Of a DNA stretch of 33,797 nucleotides, positions 17,736-25,983 are shown piece after piece (position 1 is the stretch's first letter; every line of letters starts with the position of its first letter). The stretch lies in assembly GCA_016795425.1 (NCBI GenBank), contig JAEUHG010000301.1:1-33797 (forward strand), written 5' to 3'. The DNA is from Verrucomicrobiales bacterium. Lineage in GTDB: Bacteria; Verrucomicrobiota; Verrucomicrobiia; Limisphaerales; CAIMTB01. Position numbers and translations under genes: made by a program. The notes beneath the pieces are model-generated. The model searched no databases. It was given only the letters and a program-made list of their open reading frames with translations, and was not told the origin of the DNA.

Positions 17736-18551
17736 TCACTTGTAAGGCGCCACGTGGGTGCGGAACCACTCGTGGTCGGAGGCGTGGGTCCGCGGCAGCC
17801 ACGAGATATTGTTCGGAACGACCACGGTGCCGTTGCGCCGGACCTGTTCCACTCCCGGGCTCCGCCACTTCTTGATCTCCGCATGCCCGTCCACGAAACT
17901 GAAGCCCGCCGACCTCCCATGGCGGCCCGATGGCGCATCGAGCCAGGGGTTATTGGCGTATTTCCGCAAATCGTCGAAGGCGAAGAAGTGGGAGTCGTTG
18001 ATGCTGTTCTCGTGCTCGTCGATGAGGTTGAAGATGGCCGAAGGACCAGGATCCCCGATGGACGTCAGCTTGGGCATCGTCAGATACGTGTTCTTGTGGT
18101 TGGCGACCCAAGTGGTCTCCGTTTCACCGATAAACGCGTTCATGGCGTAACTCCGGTTGCGGAGCACCACCCGGTTGCCCAGCCGGAGTCCGGCAATGTC
18201 GGCGGGACAATGGAAAATGTCTTTGGATGAGAGATAGACCCAGGTTGGACTATTGGTGATGAACCGGTCGTTGGTGGCGTCAGAAGCGTTGACCATGTCG
18301 CCCTCGCACCACGCGGGCGCCGTTCGACTGGACATCGGGCCCAACGTCCGATCGTCGTTGTCCTGTGCGTACAGGTACCACGCGAGTCCGAGCTGCTTGA
18401 CGTTGCTCATGCATTTGATGCTCTGAGCCTTGAGTTTGGCCTGGCTTAACGCGGGCAACAGCATGCTCGCCAGAATCGCGATGATGGCGATGACGACGAG
18501 CAACTCGATCAGCGTAAAGGCGCGACGTTGGAAACGCACCGCGGGGTTCAT
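17736..18551 (-). CDS. Type II secretion/type IV pilus-like pseudopilin with H-X9-DG tail
   Basis: A 271-residue exported pseudopilin. After a short basic leader (MNPAVRFQRRA) comes the prepilin peptidase site and methylation head FTLIELLVV, with the conserved glutamate at residue 16 (fifth of the mature protein), then a hydrophobic helix and ASMLLPALSQAK. The C-terminal half carries the H-X9-DG signature (His211, Asp221-Gly222 in FSFVDGHAE) of the large DUF1559-like/verrucomicrobial pseudopilin group. ATG at 18551 is chosen because it gives a leader of normal length; the frame is open further upstream. Such pseudopilins are very abundant in Verrucomicrobiota and Planctomycetes and often sit beside polysaccharide-degrading genes. 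Its place at the head of the hydrolase genes suggests a surface role in handling the glycan, which is inference. Confidence 0.88.
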   Translation of the reverse strand: MNPAVRFQRRAFTLIELLVVIAIIAILASMLLPALSQAKLKAQSIKCMSNVKQLGLAWYLYAQDNDDRTLGPMSSRTAPAWCEGDMVNASDATNDRFITNSPTWVYLSSKDIFHCPADIAGLRLGNRVVLRNRSYAMNAFIGETETTWVANHKNTYLTMPKLTSIGDPGPSAIFNLIDEHENSINDSHFFAFDDLRKYANNPWLDAPSGRHGRSAGFSFVDGHAEIKKWRSPGVEQVRRNGTVVVPNNISWLPRTHASDHEWFRTHVAPYK

Positions 18552-18587
18552 GAGGTTCGCAATCTGAAACGTCGGCGTCCGCTCCGG

Positions 18588-18620
18588 CTTGAACGGAATC
18601 ATCTCTTTCTTGAACGAATC
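18588..18620 (-). promoter_or_regulatory. Candidate AraC-type operator: 21-bp-spaced direct repeat before the pseudopilin gene
   Basis: CTTGAACGGAATC (18588-18600) and CTTGAACGAATC (18609-18620) share the 8-bp core CTTGAACG at an offset of exactly 21 bp, with GAATC following in both. The near copy ends 36 bp before the chosen pseudopilin start at 18551, almost the same distance as the similar pair at 17694-17728 before the GH140 gene. The adjacent upstream gene encodes an AraC-family regulator. If the pseudopilin gene instead began further upstream, the repeat would be coding, but those codons do not look like a pilin leader. Confidence 0.5.
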
Positions 18621-18680
18621 ACCACCCGGCCCCGCAACCCCACGGGAGCCGCATCGCCTCATTCACGGTCCATCAGGGGT

Positions 18681-19658
18681 CTAACCCGCCGTTCCCGGAC
18701 CCCGCCGATATTGGCTCGGCGAACAACCGAATCCTCGGCGGAAACACCGGTCAAAATGGCTTTGATCGCTGAAGCCCAACCGTGAGGCAATCGTTGCGAT
18801 CGGCTCCGTCGAATGCCGCAGCGCCTCGACCGCCCTGGCCATGCGCACCTGATGCACATAGGCCACCAGTGTCATCCCGCAAACCTGTTTGAAAACGCGC
18901 CCAAATCGCCCCGCACTCATGCCACAAAGAGCCGCCGCCCGTCCCAACGACAATCGCTCGGCGTAGTTCTCGCGGACATGATTCAGGACCGGTTGAAGGC
19001 GCGACGCGATCTCCTGCCTGCGAAGAATGGCGCCTCGATCCACCTCGCCGTCGCCGGCAGCGCGTGAGAGCGCGTGCAGCAGCACGAGCAGCCATGCTTT
19101 GCATCCGGCTTCGCGCCAGGCGCCCGACCGTCCGAAATAACTGTCCAGCAGCCGCGCCAGCGCACCGTGCGCCTCCTCCGCCCCTGGCGCTGCTCGGCGA
19201 AGCACCAGCGGTTGCCCGTCCGATTTCCGATAGAACGGTGCGAGAAACGCAAAGTCGGAGGGTGGCGATCCCGGAGCAAAAACCCATTCCTGAAGAAAGG
19301 TCAACACCACCACCCGGGTGTCCAATCCGGGATCCTCCACGACCTGATGCGGTTTCAAGTGATCCACGACCAGCAGATCCCCCGGTTGCAGCACCACCGT
19401 GGTTTCCCCCATCCGCTCCTTCAATGGACCATCCAAGGGCATCAACAACTCGAGCCGCTGGTGCCACGTCAACTGCCGCGTCACCGCGCCCGTTCGCAAC
19501 CGAAACAGGCTCACCAGAAATGGAAATGCCGAAGGCAGCGTCACTTCATGGCGTCCACGGGCATCCAGCAGATGCGCGATACGATGCGGTCGAAAACGCA
19601 GACGCCCTGCCACCTCCATCAACTGGCCAAACATGGAACTGAAAGCGGCGCGGGGCAC
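18681..19658 (-). CDS. AraC-family transcriptional regulator with cupin-like sensor domain
   Basis: A 325-residue one-component regulator. The N-terminal part (about 40-130) is beta-rich with a jelly-roll pattern ending in VVLQPGDLLVVDHLKPHQVV, the style of AraC cupin sugar-sensing domains. The C-terminal region has two helix-turn-helix units: about 237-262 (SLGRAAALCGMSAGRFGRVF) and about 285-312, with the AraC signature ASRLGFSDQSHFDRCFRRGF followed by CSPSQYRR. The start is GTG at 19658; ATG at 19634 (MFGQLMEV) is a plausible shorter start. It heads the apiose locus on the same strand and is therefore the likely regulator, sensing apiose or a pathway intermediate. Paired 21-bp repeats upstream of the next two transcription starts are candidate targets. 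Confidence 0.9.
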   Translation of the reverse strand: MPRAAFSSMFGQLMEVAGRLRFRPHRIAHLLDARGRHEVTLPSAFPFLVSLFRLRTGAVTRQLTWHQRLELLMPLDGPLKERMGETTVVLQPGDLLVVDHLKPHQVVEDPGLDTRVVVLTFLQEWVFAPGSPPSDFAFLAPFYRKSDGQPLVLRRAAPGAEEAHGALARLLDSYFGRSGAWREAGCKAWLLVLLHALSRAAGDGEVDRGAILRRQEIASRLQPVLNHVRENYAERLSLGRAAALCGMSAGRFGRVFKQVCGMTLVAYVHQVRMARAVEALRHSTEPIATIASRLGFSDQSHFDRCFRRGFGCSPSQYRRGPGTAG

Positions 19659-19798
19659 GCTGAATAGCCTACGAAGCCTCGCCGCGATGGCAAGTGGGCG
19701 TCACCCAAGATCGTCACGATCGGCCCGGTGGCCGGCATGTCCGATGCGGCATTCGAGCGTTGTGACTTTCAAACCTGGAAGGTAAGGAATGGTCTGCT
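19659..19798. promoter_or_regulatory. Divergent promoter region between the AraC gene and the beta-helix gene
   Basis: This 140-bp gap separates two genes transcribed away from each other, so it must hold both promoters. I see no convincing -35/-10 pair and no copy of the CTTGAACG repeat found elsewhere in the locus. A Shine-Dalgarno-like AAGGA at 19784-19788 precedes the ATG at 19799 with normal spacing. Confidence 0.5.
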
Positions 19799-22219
19799 AT
19801 GCCGGCGACCTTGAGCCTACTTGGATCGCGTCTCTCTCTCTGCGCTTTCTGTCTTGCTCACGTCCAAGCTCTCTTTGCCCAGCCTTGTACCCTGGCCTGG
19901 AACGATCCGGTAAGTGGTCTGTTCTCGGAGGCCGGCCGGTGGACCACATCGCCGCAGGCACCCGCGGATTGCCAGGGTCGGGCGCCAAGGAGCGGCGACA
20001 GCATCGCCTTTCGCCCCGGCCCCTATGTCGTCGATATTCCCGGAAGCTACAGTCTCGTCGTCACTGAATTCGACGTGGCGCCGACCCCTGCCAACATCCA
20101 GTTCAACTTGGGCGGCTCCCTCACCACCAGGATTCTCGCCACCTCGGGGCAATTCACCGTGACAGGTGCCGGGCAACTCGCCGTGACCGAACTCTTCAAC
20201 ATGGGAGGCGATGCAACGGCCGTCATCGACGGCGCCCGGACAACCCTGGGACCCATTGTTGCCAGCCGACCGGGCCCCCCGGATCCGTCGAGACGCCTCC
20301 TGGTTCGAAACCGCGGCACCCTCGTCACGCTCGCCGACGGCGTCCCGGGCACCACCGTCGACGGCGCAACCTGGCTTCATCAGGGACCTGCCGACGGTGT
20401 CTCGCACATCGCGCTCGCCAATGGTGCGCAGTTCGAAGCACTGGCTCTGGACCTAAAGAACTCCCGCCTCTCCGCCGACAGCGGCAGCACCGTGGACATC
20501 GAAGATTTCAAGACGACGAGCGAAGTCTTCATCAACGGCGGAAGTCAGATGACCACCCGCACAGTGAGTGTCGCATTCGGCAACGCCATCGTGGCGGGTA
20601 CGGGATCGCGCTGGACCATCGCCGATCGATTGCTCGTGCCGGCTGCAACCCAGATCGTGGCGAGCAACCGCGCCCAAATCCTGGCTCAGAACGTGACCTT
20701 CTCCGATCCGGCGAAATTCGCGGGGCTTCATGCCAAAGGCACCGATTCTCGCGTCACTCTTGCCACGCCGCTCGTCCTCCTCGCCGGAAACGCAAGCGCC
20801 ACTGACGGAGGACATTTCTCCGTACCTTCGCTCGAGGTCGGAAGCGCATGCACCGTCACCGTCGGCCAGGGCAGCCAGGGCTTGGGCGGAGCACAATTCG
20901 ATTGCCGGGATGAGGTGGTCCTGGGGTCGAACGGCCCAGGGCTCCTGTCGGTCCTCGGTGGCGGCCGTGCCAGCGCCCGTTGGACGAGGATCGGCTTCTC
21001 CCAGGATTCAAGCCTTCTTGATATCAACGGCGCGTCGGGCACCGCGCGATTCGTCGTGGGAAATGGTCTCGAAGTCGGCAAACAAGGCCGAGGCGCCCTG
21101 CGGGTAAGGAATGGCGGGCGCTTGGAATTCAACCAGCCCGGCGGGCTGGTGACAGTGACTCCTGATGAAGTCGGCGACGGCGAAGTGACCGTCGACGGCA
21201 TCGACTCGACCCTCGAGATTCCGTCGGGCGCCATCCATGTGGGCCGCAGCGGTCCGGGCCGTCTTTCGGTCACTGGCGGCGGAACGGTCGTCGCGAGCCA
21301 CCTGAACATCGGAGATACGGAAGGGACAGGCGCTCGCCTGGCGCTCGTTATCGGGTCGGGCTCTTCCATCCACCTGCGCGAAGGATCTCTCTACCTGGCA
21401 CAAGGAACCTTGCGAGCCGCCAGCGGCGGATTCGTACAAATCACTTCGGGAGCACTCGAAGGCAGTCTGGTCCTTCAATCACCAAGTCTCGTGGACCTCG
21501 CCACCGGCAGCCTTGAGATCGGCAACGGCGGCGGCGCCCCGCAAGGCATCCTGCGCGTGGACCGAGGTCTCCTGCGCGGAGGCGGCACCATCAGGGCCAG
21601 TTCGGTCGAAGTCGTCGCCCAAGGCCGGTGTGCGCCCGGCTTGCTCACCGAGAACGATCACCTCCTGAGAATTCAGGACGGCCACTATCTGCAGGATGCC
21701 AACGGTACATTGGAAATCGACGTATTCGGCGCCGCCAACGCCCCTGAAGCACTCCAATTGCAGGTCGACCGATCGGTCCGGTTGAACGGCAAACTCATCG
21801 TCAACTTCCTCGCCAACCCGCCGCGCGCCGGCGATCAGGTCGGATTTCTTCGCTATGGCGAAAGCATTACCGGGTCCTTCGCGTCGGTGGAAATCCGCGG
21901 GCTCGATCGCGGTGTTGCCTACGAACAACGCATCCTCTCCCCGGGTCTCTACGGCCTCGCCTTTACCTCCGACGCCACCCGTGCCGTTTGCAGCGATCCG
22001 CCGCCTCGGATTCGACGAATCGATCTGTCCACCCCCGGGCAGGTCGCGGTCACCGTCGATGCCGGTCTTTGCGGCATTCACCGCCTCGAATCCTCGACGG
22101 ACCTGAGAGGTTGGCGCACGGTTCAGTCCTTCACTGGCGATGCCTCGGGAACGGCCGTGGTCCTCGCGCCGCGATCCAGCAGCGACCGAGAATTCTTTTA
22201 CCGCGTGGTCCGCTACTGA
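19799..22219 (+). CDS. Large secreted beta-helix protein with autotransporter-associated-like repeats
   Basis: An 806-residue exported protein. A leader (about 1-27, hydrophobic LSLLGSRLSLCAFCLAHVQAL ending LFA-QP) is followed by the opening 'WNDPVSGLFSEAGRW' pattern seen at the start of autotransporter-associated repeat proteins. Residues about 60-720 are rich in Gly, Ser, Thr and short hydrophobic strands with phrases such as GALRVRNGGRLEF, GRLSVTGGGTVVASHLNIG and GNGGGAPQGILRVDRGLLRGGG, the look of a right-handed beta-helix. The last ~75 residues form a separate beta domain (HRLESSTDLRGW ... FFYRVVRY) typical of verrucomicrobial surface proteins. There is no outer-membrane beta-barrel translocator, so it is not a classical autotransporter. 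ATG at 19799 has a good SD site. Adhesion or glycan contact is plausible; no enzyme motif is seen. Confidence 0.8.
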   Translation: MPATLSLLGSRLSLCAFCLAHVQALFAQPCTLAWNDPVSGLFSEAGRWTTSPQAPADCQGRAPRSGDSIAFRPGPYVVDIPGSYSLVVTEFDVAPTPANIQFNLGGSLTTRILATSGQFTVTGAGQLAVTELFNMGGDATAVIDGARTTLGPIVASRPGPPDPSRRLLVRNRGTLVTLADGVPGTTVDGATWLHQGPADGVSHIALANGAQFEALALDLKNSRLSADSGSTVDIEDFKTTSEVFINGGSQMTTRTVSVAFGNAIVAGTGSRWTIADRLLVPAATQIVASNRAQILAQNVTFSDPAKFAGLHAKGTDSRVTLATPLVLLAGNASATDGGHFSVPSLEVGSACTVTVGQGSQGLGGAQFDCRDEVVLGSNGPGLLSVLGGGRASARWTRIGFSQDSSLLDINGASGTARFVVGNGLEVGKQGRGALRVRNGGRLEFNQPGGLVTVTPDEVGDGEVTVDGIDSTLEIPSGAIHVGRSGPGRLSVTGGGTVVASHLNIGDTEGTGARLALVIGSGSSIHLREGSLYLAQGTLRAASGGFVQITSGALEGSLVLQSPSLVDLATGSLEIGNGGGAPQGILRVDRGLLRGGGTIRASSVEVVAQGRCAPGLLTENDHLLRIQDGHYLQDANGTLEIDVFGAANAPEALQLQVDRSVRLNGKLIVNFLANPPRAGDQVGFLRYGESITGSFASVEIRGLDRGVAYEQRILSPGLYGLAFTSDATRAVCSDPPPRIRRIDLSTPGQVAVTVDAGLCGIHRLESSTDLRGWRTVQSFTGDASGTAVVLAPRSSSDREFFYRVVRY

Positions 22220-22389
22220 AGCCGCGGCAGCCATTCGAGAATCAGCACACGAATTCCGCCTGCCTACCCTCGCGGTCGGCGAGAGCTTGTCCGAAACCGC
22301 ATAGAACCTGCTTGCGTGGAAAGGGCTGGATGGCTGGGAGCGAGGTGATTCTGTTGGAAGCTTCCGCCGGCAGCTACCCTCCTTCGTCG
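22220..22389. other. Non-coding gap between convergent genes
   Basis: This 170-bp gap separates the stops of two converging genes. A short inverted repeat (CTCGC at 22269-22273 with GCGAG at 22279-22283, 5-base loop) is present but has no following T-run, so it is a weak terminator candidate. Nothing else recognisable is present. Confidence 0.4.
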
Positions 22390-25300
22390 CTAGCGGAGCT
22401 CCAGGTAAAGCAGGTAGAACGCCGTTGCGCCGACCGGCGGGGGGACTTGCACTTCGAAGGCATCAGAGCTCGGTGAAACCACTGTCACGGGAATTTCAGT
22501 GAAGGAACCGCCCAGGCTCGAACCCATCCGCACACCGAATCGGAACCGGGCGGCGTAGGTTACCGGGAATTTCCACCCCAGTCCCAGACTGTGGTTGGGA
22601 TGCAGCCAAACCCGGATTTCCGGCGGTCCAAGATTCACCGGATTCATCCCGCGAGCCAGTCCATCCTTGGGGTCGGTGCCATCGAGGAATTCCTGGAGAT
22701 TCCCAAATCCGTCCCCGTCCGGGTCGTCATCCGCACCCGACATCAGGTTCCCGAAGAACGCGAATTCCAATCGGTCGGGCAGAAAGTCGTGATCCTCATC
22801 GGGCGTCTCCACCACCGGCACCGACGTCACGGTCGCAGAGATCACCTCCATGGCAGCGCCTCCACAGGCGGAGTTGGCTTCACGCACGTCGAGATACCCG
22901 ACGACGTGAACTTTCGTGCCGGAAATGAGACGGAACGAAGGCGGAAACAAATAGGCGGTACCATCCGCGAATACCAAATCCACCGGACGTCCCCGCGCCT
23001 GAAGAGTGGTGCAATCCGAGGTCACTCCCCCGTCGAAGACGACGAGGTCCACGGTCTGGATGAGGCGCGGCCTGGGTCGAGCCAGGACTTCCGCTAGTCC
23101 AGCGCTGGCGAGTTGTTGAAGGCTCGGCGCAATGCGGTTCCTGTACGCGAACGGGAGTTGGCCGGACCCGATAAACTCCCGCAAGACCTCCACCGGCAAA
23201 TCCAAGCCCCCGGGAGCAGTTCGATGGTAGGCGCTGCTGATGCGATAAACATCCTCCGCCAGATGCTGCAGATGTTGGATTCCAATCGAGGACCCCTTGA
23301 TTTCCGAGAGCACGTTCGAGATCGCACCGTACACTTCGTCCACTCGGTACGCCGCCGCGTCTTCTGTCGCTGTCTCCAGGCTCAGCAGCTCGGCTTGGCT
23401 CGGCACGCGCCGCCCTCGATCCGCCGGGCGAAATGGAAAAATCGAGATCTCCTCGGACGCCAGAACGCCCCGCTCTCGCAGGAGCTGCCCGATCTTGCGC
23501 TCGAAGACCAAAGCGATCAGCGCGTCGAGCGGCCTCAACTCCTGGACGTATCGAAAACGGGGAGCCGCGGCAGCCGTCGCCCGCGCGGCGGCGCTCCACG
23601 CCGCCGCTTCGGCAGCCAACGTTCCTCGACCAAATGTGTAGGCGACACGAAGGCCCGTTTGCTGGAATGGCATGGGAAACAGCCCCACCAATTCCCGCCC
23701 GAGTCGTACATCTGCGGCGCCGGTTTCGATCTCAAAATGCGCGTCGGTGCCTAGGGTCAACAGAGGCCATCGGAGGTCGGCGCTGACGTTCGTGAAGATC
23801 ACGGACGCGGTCGAGGCCGGCGCAGGCGGCTTCGGCACGGCGGTGACTCCTGCCCCGAGCAGATCGCCGGATAGGGTGTGCAGCCGGAGGTTGGTACCGG
23901 GCCGTGCGCCCGTGATATTTGTCGTGGTGCCGTCCAAAGGGCGAGGCACGACCTCCAGATCGAACCCGGACCGGTCCTCGAGGCGCGCATCTGTTGGCGG
24001 AGTGCTTGCCGCGTCGTAGGGTCGCGAACCCGCGACGATCTCGTCGAGATCCCCATACCCATCCCCATCGCTGTCCCGGCTTCCCGTAACCGACTCGAGC
24101 CCAGTGCCCAAGGCGGTGTAGTCCGGCACCCCGTCCTGATTGGAATCCAATCCCAGTTCAACGAAGTCAGGAACGCCATCCTGGTCTGAATCCAAGTCCG
24201 AAGCAGAATCACGAAAAGTGTAGGTCGCGGAATGAATGACGGATTTGCGATCGCTCCCGGCCGGTTGGGCAAAAAACTCGACGGTAGTGTCCCGAAACAG
24301 CACGAAGGGCGCAGCGTACAGAGTCCAATCAGGCTCCGGTGTTCGCCGGTAATAGATCTGCACTCCCCTGCCTCCGCCCAGGGCCTCCAAGGTCGCCTCA
24401 ACCGCGGTGGTCTGTGGTCCCGGTGCTGGCTGAATCCGGACGTCGACCACTTCGTCACCGACCGGCGGCGTGCGACTATGGATCGAGAGTCCGGGCAGAT
24501 ATTGGTTGGCGACCACATAGGCGCCCGGAGGAGTCACCTCATCCAAAGACATTACCTCAGCCGAACCGAGTCCCAGTGCAGACCCCGCAAAATTCTCGAC
24601 CGTGACCCGCAGCGTAGCTGGCATTCCGTCGAGCACCGGCCGTGAAGTCCAATCCCCGGCCGAGAGCCGTTGGGTTAGGATAGGACTCGGATGAACGAAG
24701 GGTTCCTTTTGAAATACAAAGACGTTGGCTCCGCCGTGGTCGGCGACTCCGTCGGGCAGCGCATACGATCGGGCATCGAGATACTTGAGACCGTTCCATT
24801 CCTTCACCACCGCTCGAGTCGATCGGCCAGCCCCTGCCACGCCGTCGAACAGTACGAAGTCCCCGTTTCCCATCGGACTTGCCCCCGTGAATTCCCGATC
24901 CGCCGGCGCCGCCATCTCCTCCACCCAACGCGGGGCGCTGACGCCGTCGAACTGAAACACCGCCGCCGAGGACGGATTCTCGAACAGGACCAACAGCCGC
25001 GTTTCCTCTCTGCCCGGTACCAACATGACCGCTTGAATGGGGCGGCGAAGGTCGAACTCAATCGCCGCTCCGAACTTCAGGTGATCGCGCGTGGGTTCGG
25101 TGAGTGGCAATGACCGAAGCACGGAACGTCCGGACTGGTAGAAGACGAACTGACGGAGTGTTCCACTGCCGAAGGTGGCGTGAACGTAACGCGCACCGCG
25201 CGGCAAACCGTCGACGACGGCTCCCGCACTCAACACTCCCGCGCTGACATCGTAGGTGTGGAAACTCGATGCGCGATCCGAGTCGGCAACCAAGCCCAAC

Positions 25301-25983
25301 AGCAAGGGGCCATCGCTCCGAAGCCGCACCGCTTGTCCCGTACGAAATTCAGCCGAGGCAATGCCGGTGAACATCGAAGTCAAACCCGACGCGGTGCTGC
25401 GCACCAGGCACTGACGGATAGGTGATTCTCCGCCGTTGAGTGTGCTCAGGACGTAAAGGTCGTCACGCGCCGTGTTTCCGACACCACCAATATCCAGCGC
25501 GACCACCAGGCTCGGGCCGATGGACGGTGGAAACCAGGCCACCGGAGTGACCGATGCCTGGGAGTTGGCGATTTCGAACAGATTCACTCGATTGGCGGCA
25601 GGCGAGGCGAGCACGAGTGTGTCGCGATTCGTCGAGAGGATCGGCCCAATACTCACCCCAGTGATCCCAGGAGTCCCGGAGGGCCGGGGCTCGAGCCATG
25701 ACCACTTTCCCGGCGAAGCCTGGAAGGCGATGCGAAGCAGTCCAGTGTCCCGCTCGACCACCACCAGGTCATCAAGGCCATCTCCGTTGAAGTCGCCCAC
25801 GCCGTGGCTTTCGGTCGCAGTCTCCAGAACCACACCGGGAATCCGCTCGGCCGCGGAAATGCCCAAAGCGGAAAACAGAAGAATCAAAAGCATTCCCCCT
25901 GCTCTTCGGCATGCGGCAGAGGGCGCGATCCCCTCGCCAACGGAGTTCACGGCGCGCCGCACGGAAACCTGGGTCTTGTTCAC
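22390..25983 (-). CDS. Very large secreted protein with FG-GAP, chitobiase-C-like and calcium-loop repeats
   Basis: A 1197-residue exported protein. A long basic N-region precedes the hydrophobic leader (MLLILLFSALGISA, 31-44). An FG-GAP/VCBS-like motif follows (GVGDFNGDGLDDLVVV, 61-76) and begins what looks like a propeller to about residue 430. At about 525-590 is a segment like the chitobiase C-terminal beta domain (VQIYYRRTPEPDWTLYAAPF). Thrombospondin-3-like aspartate-rich calcium loops occur at about 595-655 (DLDSDQDGVPD, DSNQDGVPD, DSDGDGYGDLDE) and again at about 1061-1108 (DEDHDFLPD, DDDPDGDGFGNLQE). The middle (about 840-1000) is helical and unassigned. The start is GTG at 25983, which overlaps the previous gene's TGA by 4 bp. 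It is the last gene of a three-gene operon. Cell-surface structural or binding function is the most one can infer. Confidence 0.8.
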   Translation of the reverse strand: MNKTQVSVRRAVNSVGEGIAPSAACRRAGGMLLILLFSALGISAAERIPGVVLETATESHGVGDFNGDGLDDLVVVERDTGLLRIAFQASPGKWSWLEPRPSGTPGITGVSIGPILSTNRDTLVLASPAANRVNLFEIANSQASVTPVAWFPPSIGPSLVVALDIGGVGNTARDDLYVLSTLNGGESPIRQCLVRSTASGLTSMFTGIASAEFRTGQAVRLRSDGPLLLGLVADSDRASSFHTYDVSAGVLSAGAVVDGLPRGARYVHATFGSGTLRQFVFYQSGRSVLRSLPLTEPTRDHLKFGAAIEFDLRRPIQAVMLVPGREETRLLVLFENPSSAAVFQFDGVSAPRWVEEMAAPADREFTGASPMGNGDFVLFDGVAGAGRSTRAVVKEWNGLKYLDARSYALPDGVADHGGANVFVFQKEPFVHPSPILTQRLSAGDWTSRPVLDGMPATLRVTVENFAGSALGLGSAEVMSLDEVTPPGAYVVANQYLPGLSIHSRTPPVGDEVVDVRIQPAPGPQTTAVEATLEALGGGRGVQIYYRRTPEPDWTLYAAPFVLFRDTTVEFFAQPAGSDRKSVIHSATYTFRDSASDLDSDQDGVPDFVELGLDSNQDGVPDYTALGTGLESVTGSRDSDGDGYGDLDEIVAGSRPYDAASTPPTDARLEDRSGFDLEVVPRPLDGTTTNITGARPGTNLRLHTLSGDLLGAGVTAVPKPPAPASTASVIFTNVSADLRWPLLTLGTDAHFEIETGAADVRLGRELVGLFPMPFQQTGLRVAYTFGRGTLAAEAAAWSAAARATAAAAPRFRYVQELRPLDALIALVFERKIGQLLRERGVLASEEISIFPFRPADRGRRVPSQAELLSLETATEDAAAYRVDEVYGAISNVLSEIKGSSIGIQHLQHLAEDVYRISSAYHRTAPGGLDLPVEVLREFIGSGQLPFAYRNRIAPSLQQLASAGLAEVLARPRPRLIQTVDLVVFDGGVTSDCTTLQARGRPVDLVFADGTAYLFPPSFRLISGTKVHVVGYLDVREANSACGGAAMEVISATVTSVPVVETPDEDHDFLPDRLEFAFFGNLMSGADDDPDGDGFGNLQEFLDGTDPKDGLARGMNPVNLGPPEIRVWLHPNHSLGLGWKFPVTYAARFRFGVRMGSSLGGSFTEIPVTVVSPSSDAFEVQVPPPVGATAFYLLYLELR

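Noticed and set aside
17663..17938. Upstream extension of the first GH140 gene by 92 codons
   Set aside because: The extension overlaps the pseudopilin gene, is rich in Arg/Ser/Pro and would bury the signal peptide; ATG 17662 begins a normal leader.
19799..22219. Classical type V autotransporter
   Set aside because: The passenger-like beta-helix is present, but the C-terminus is a small soluble beta domain and there is no outer-membrane barrel.
22269..22283. Short hairpin as a rho-independent terminator between convergent genes
   Set aside because: The stem has only five base pairs and no T-run follows on either strand.
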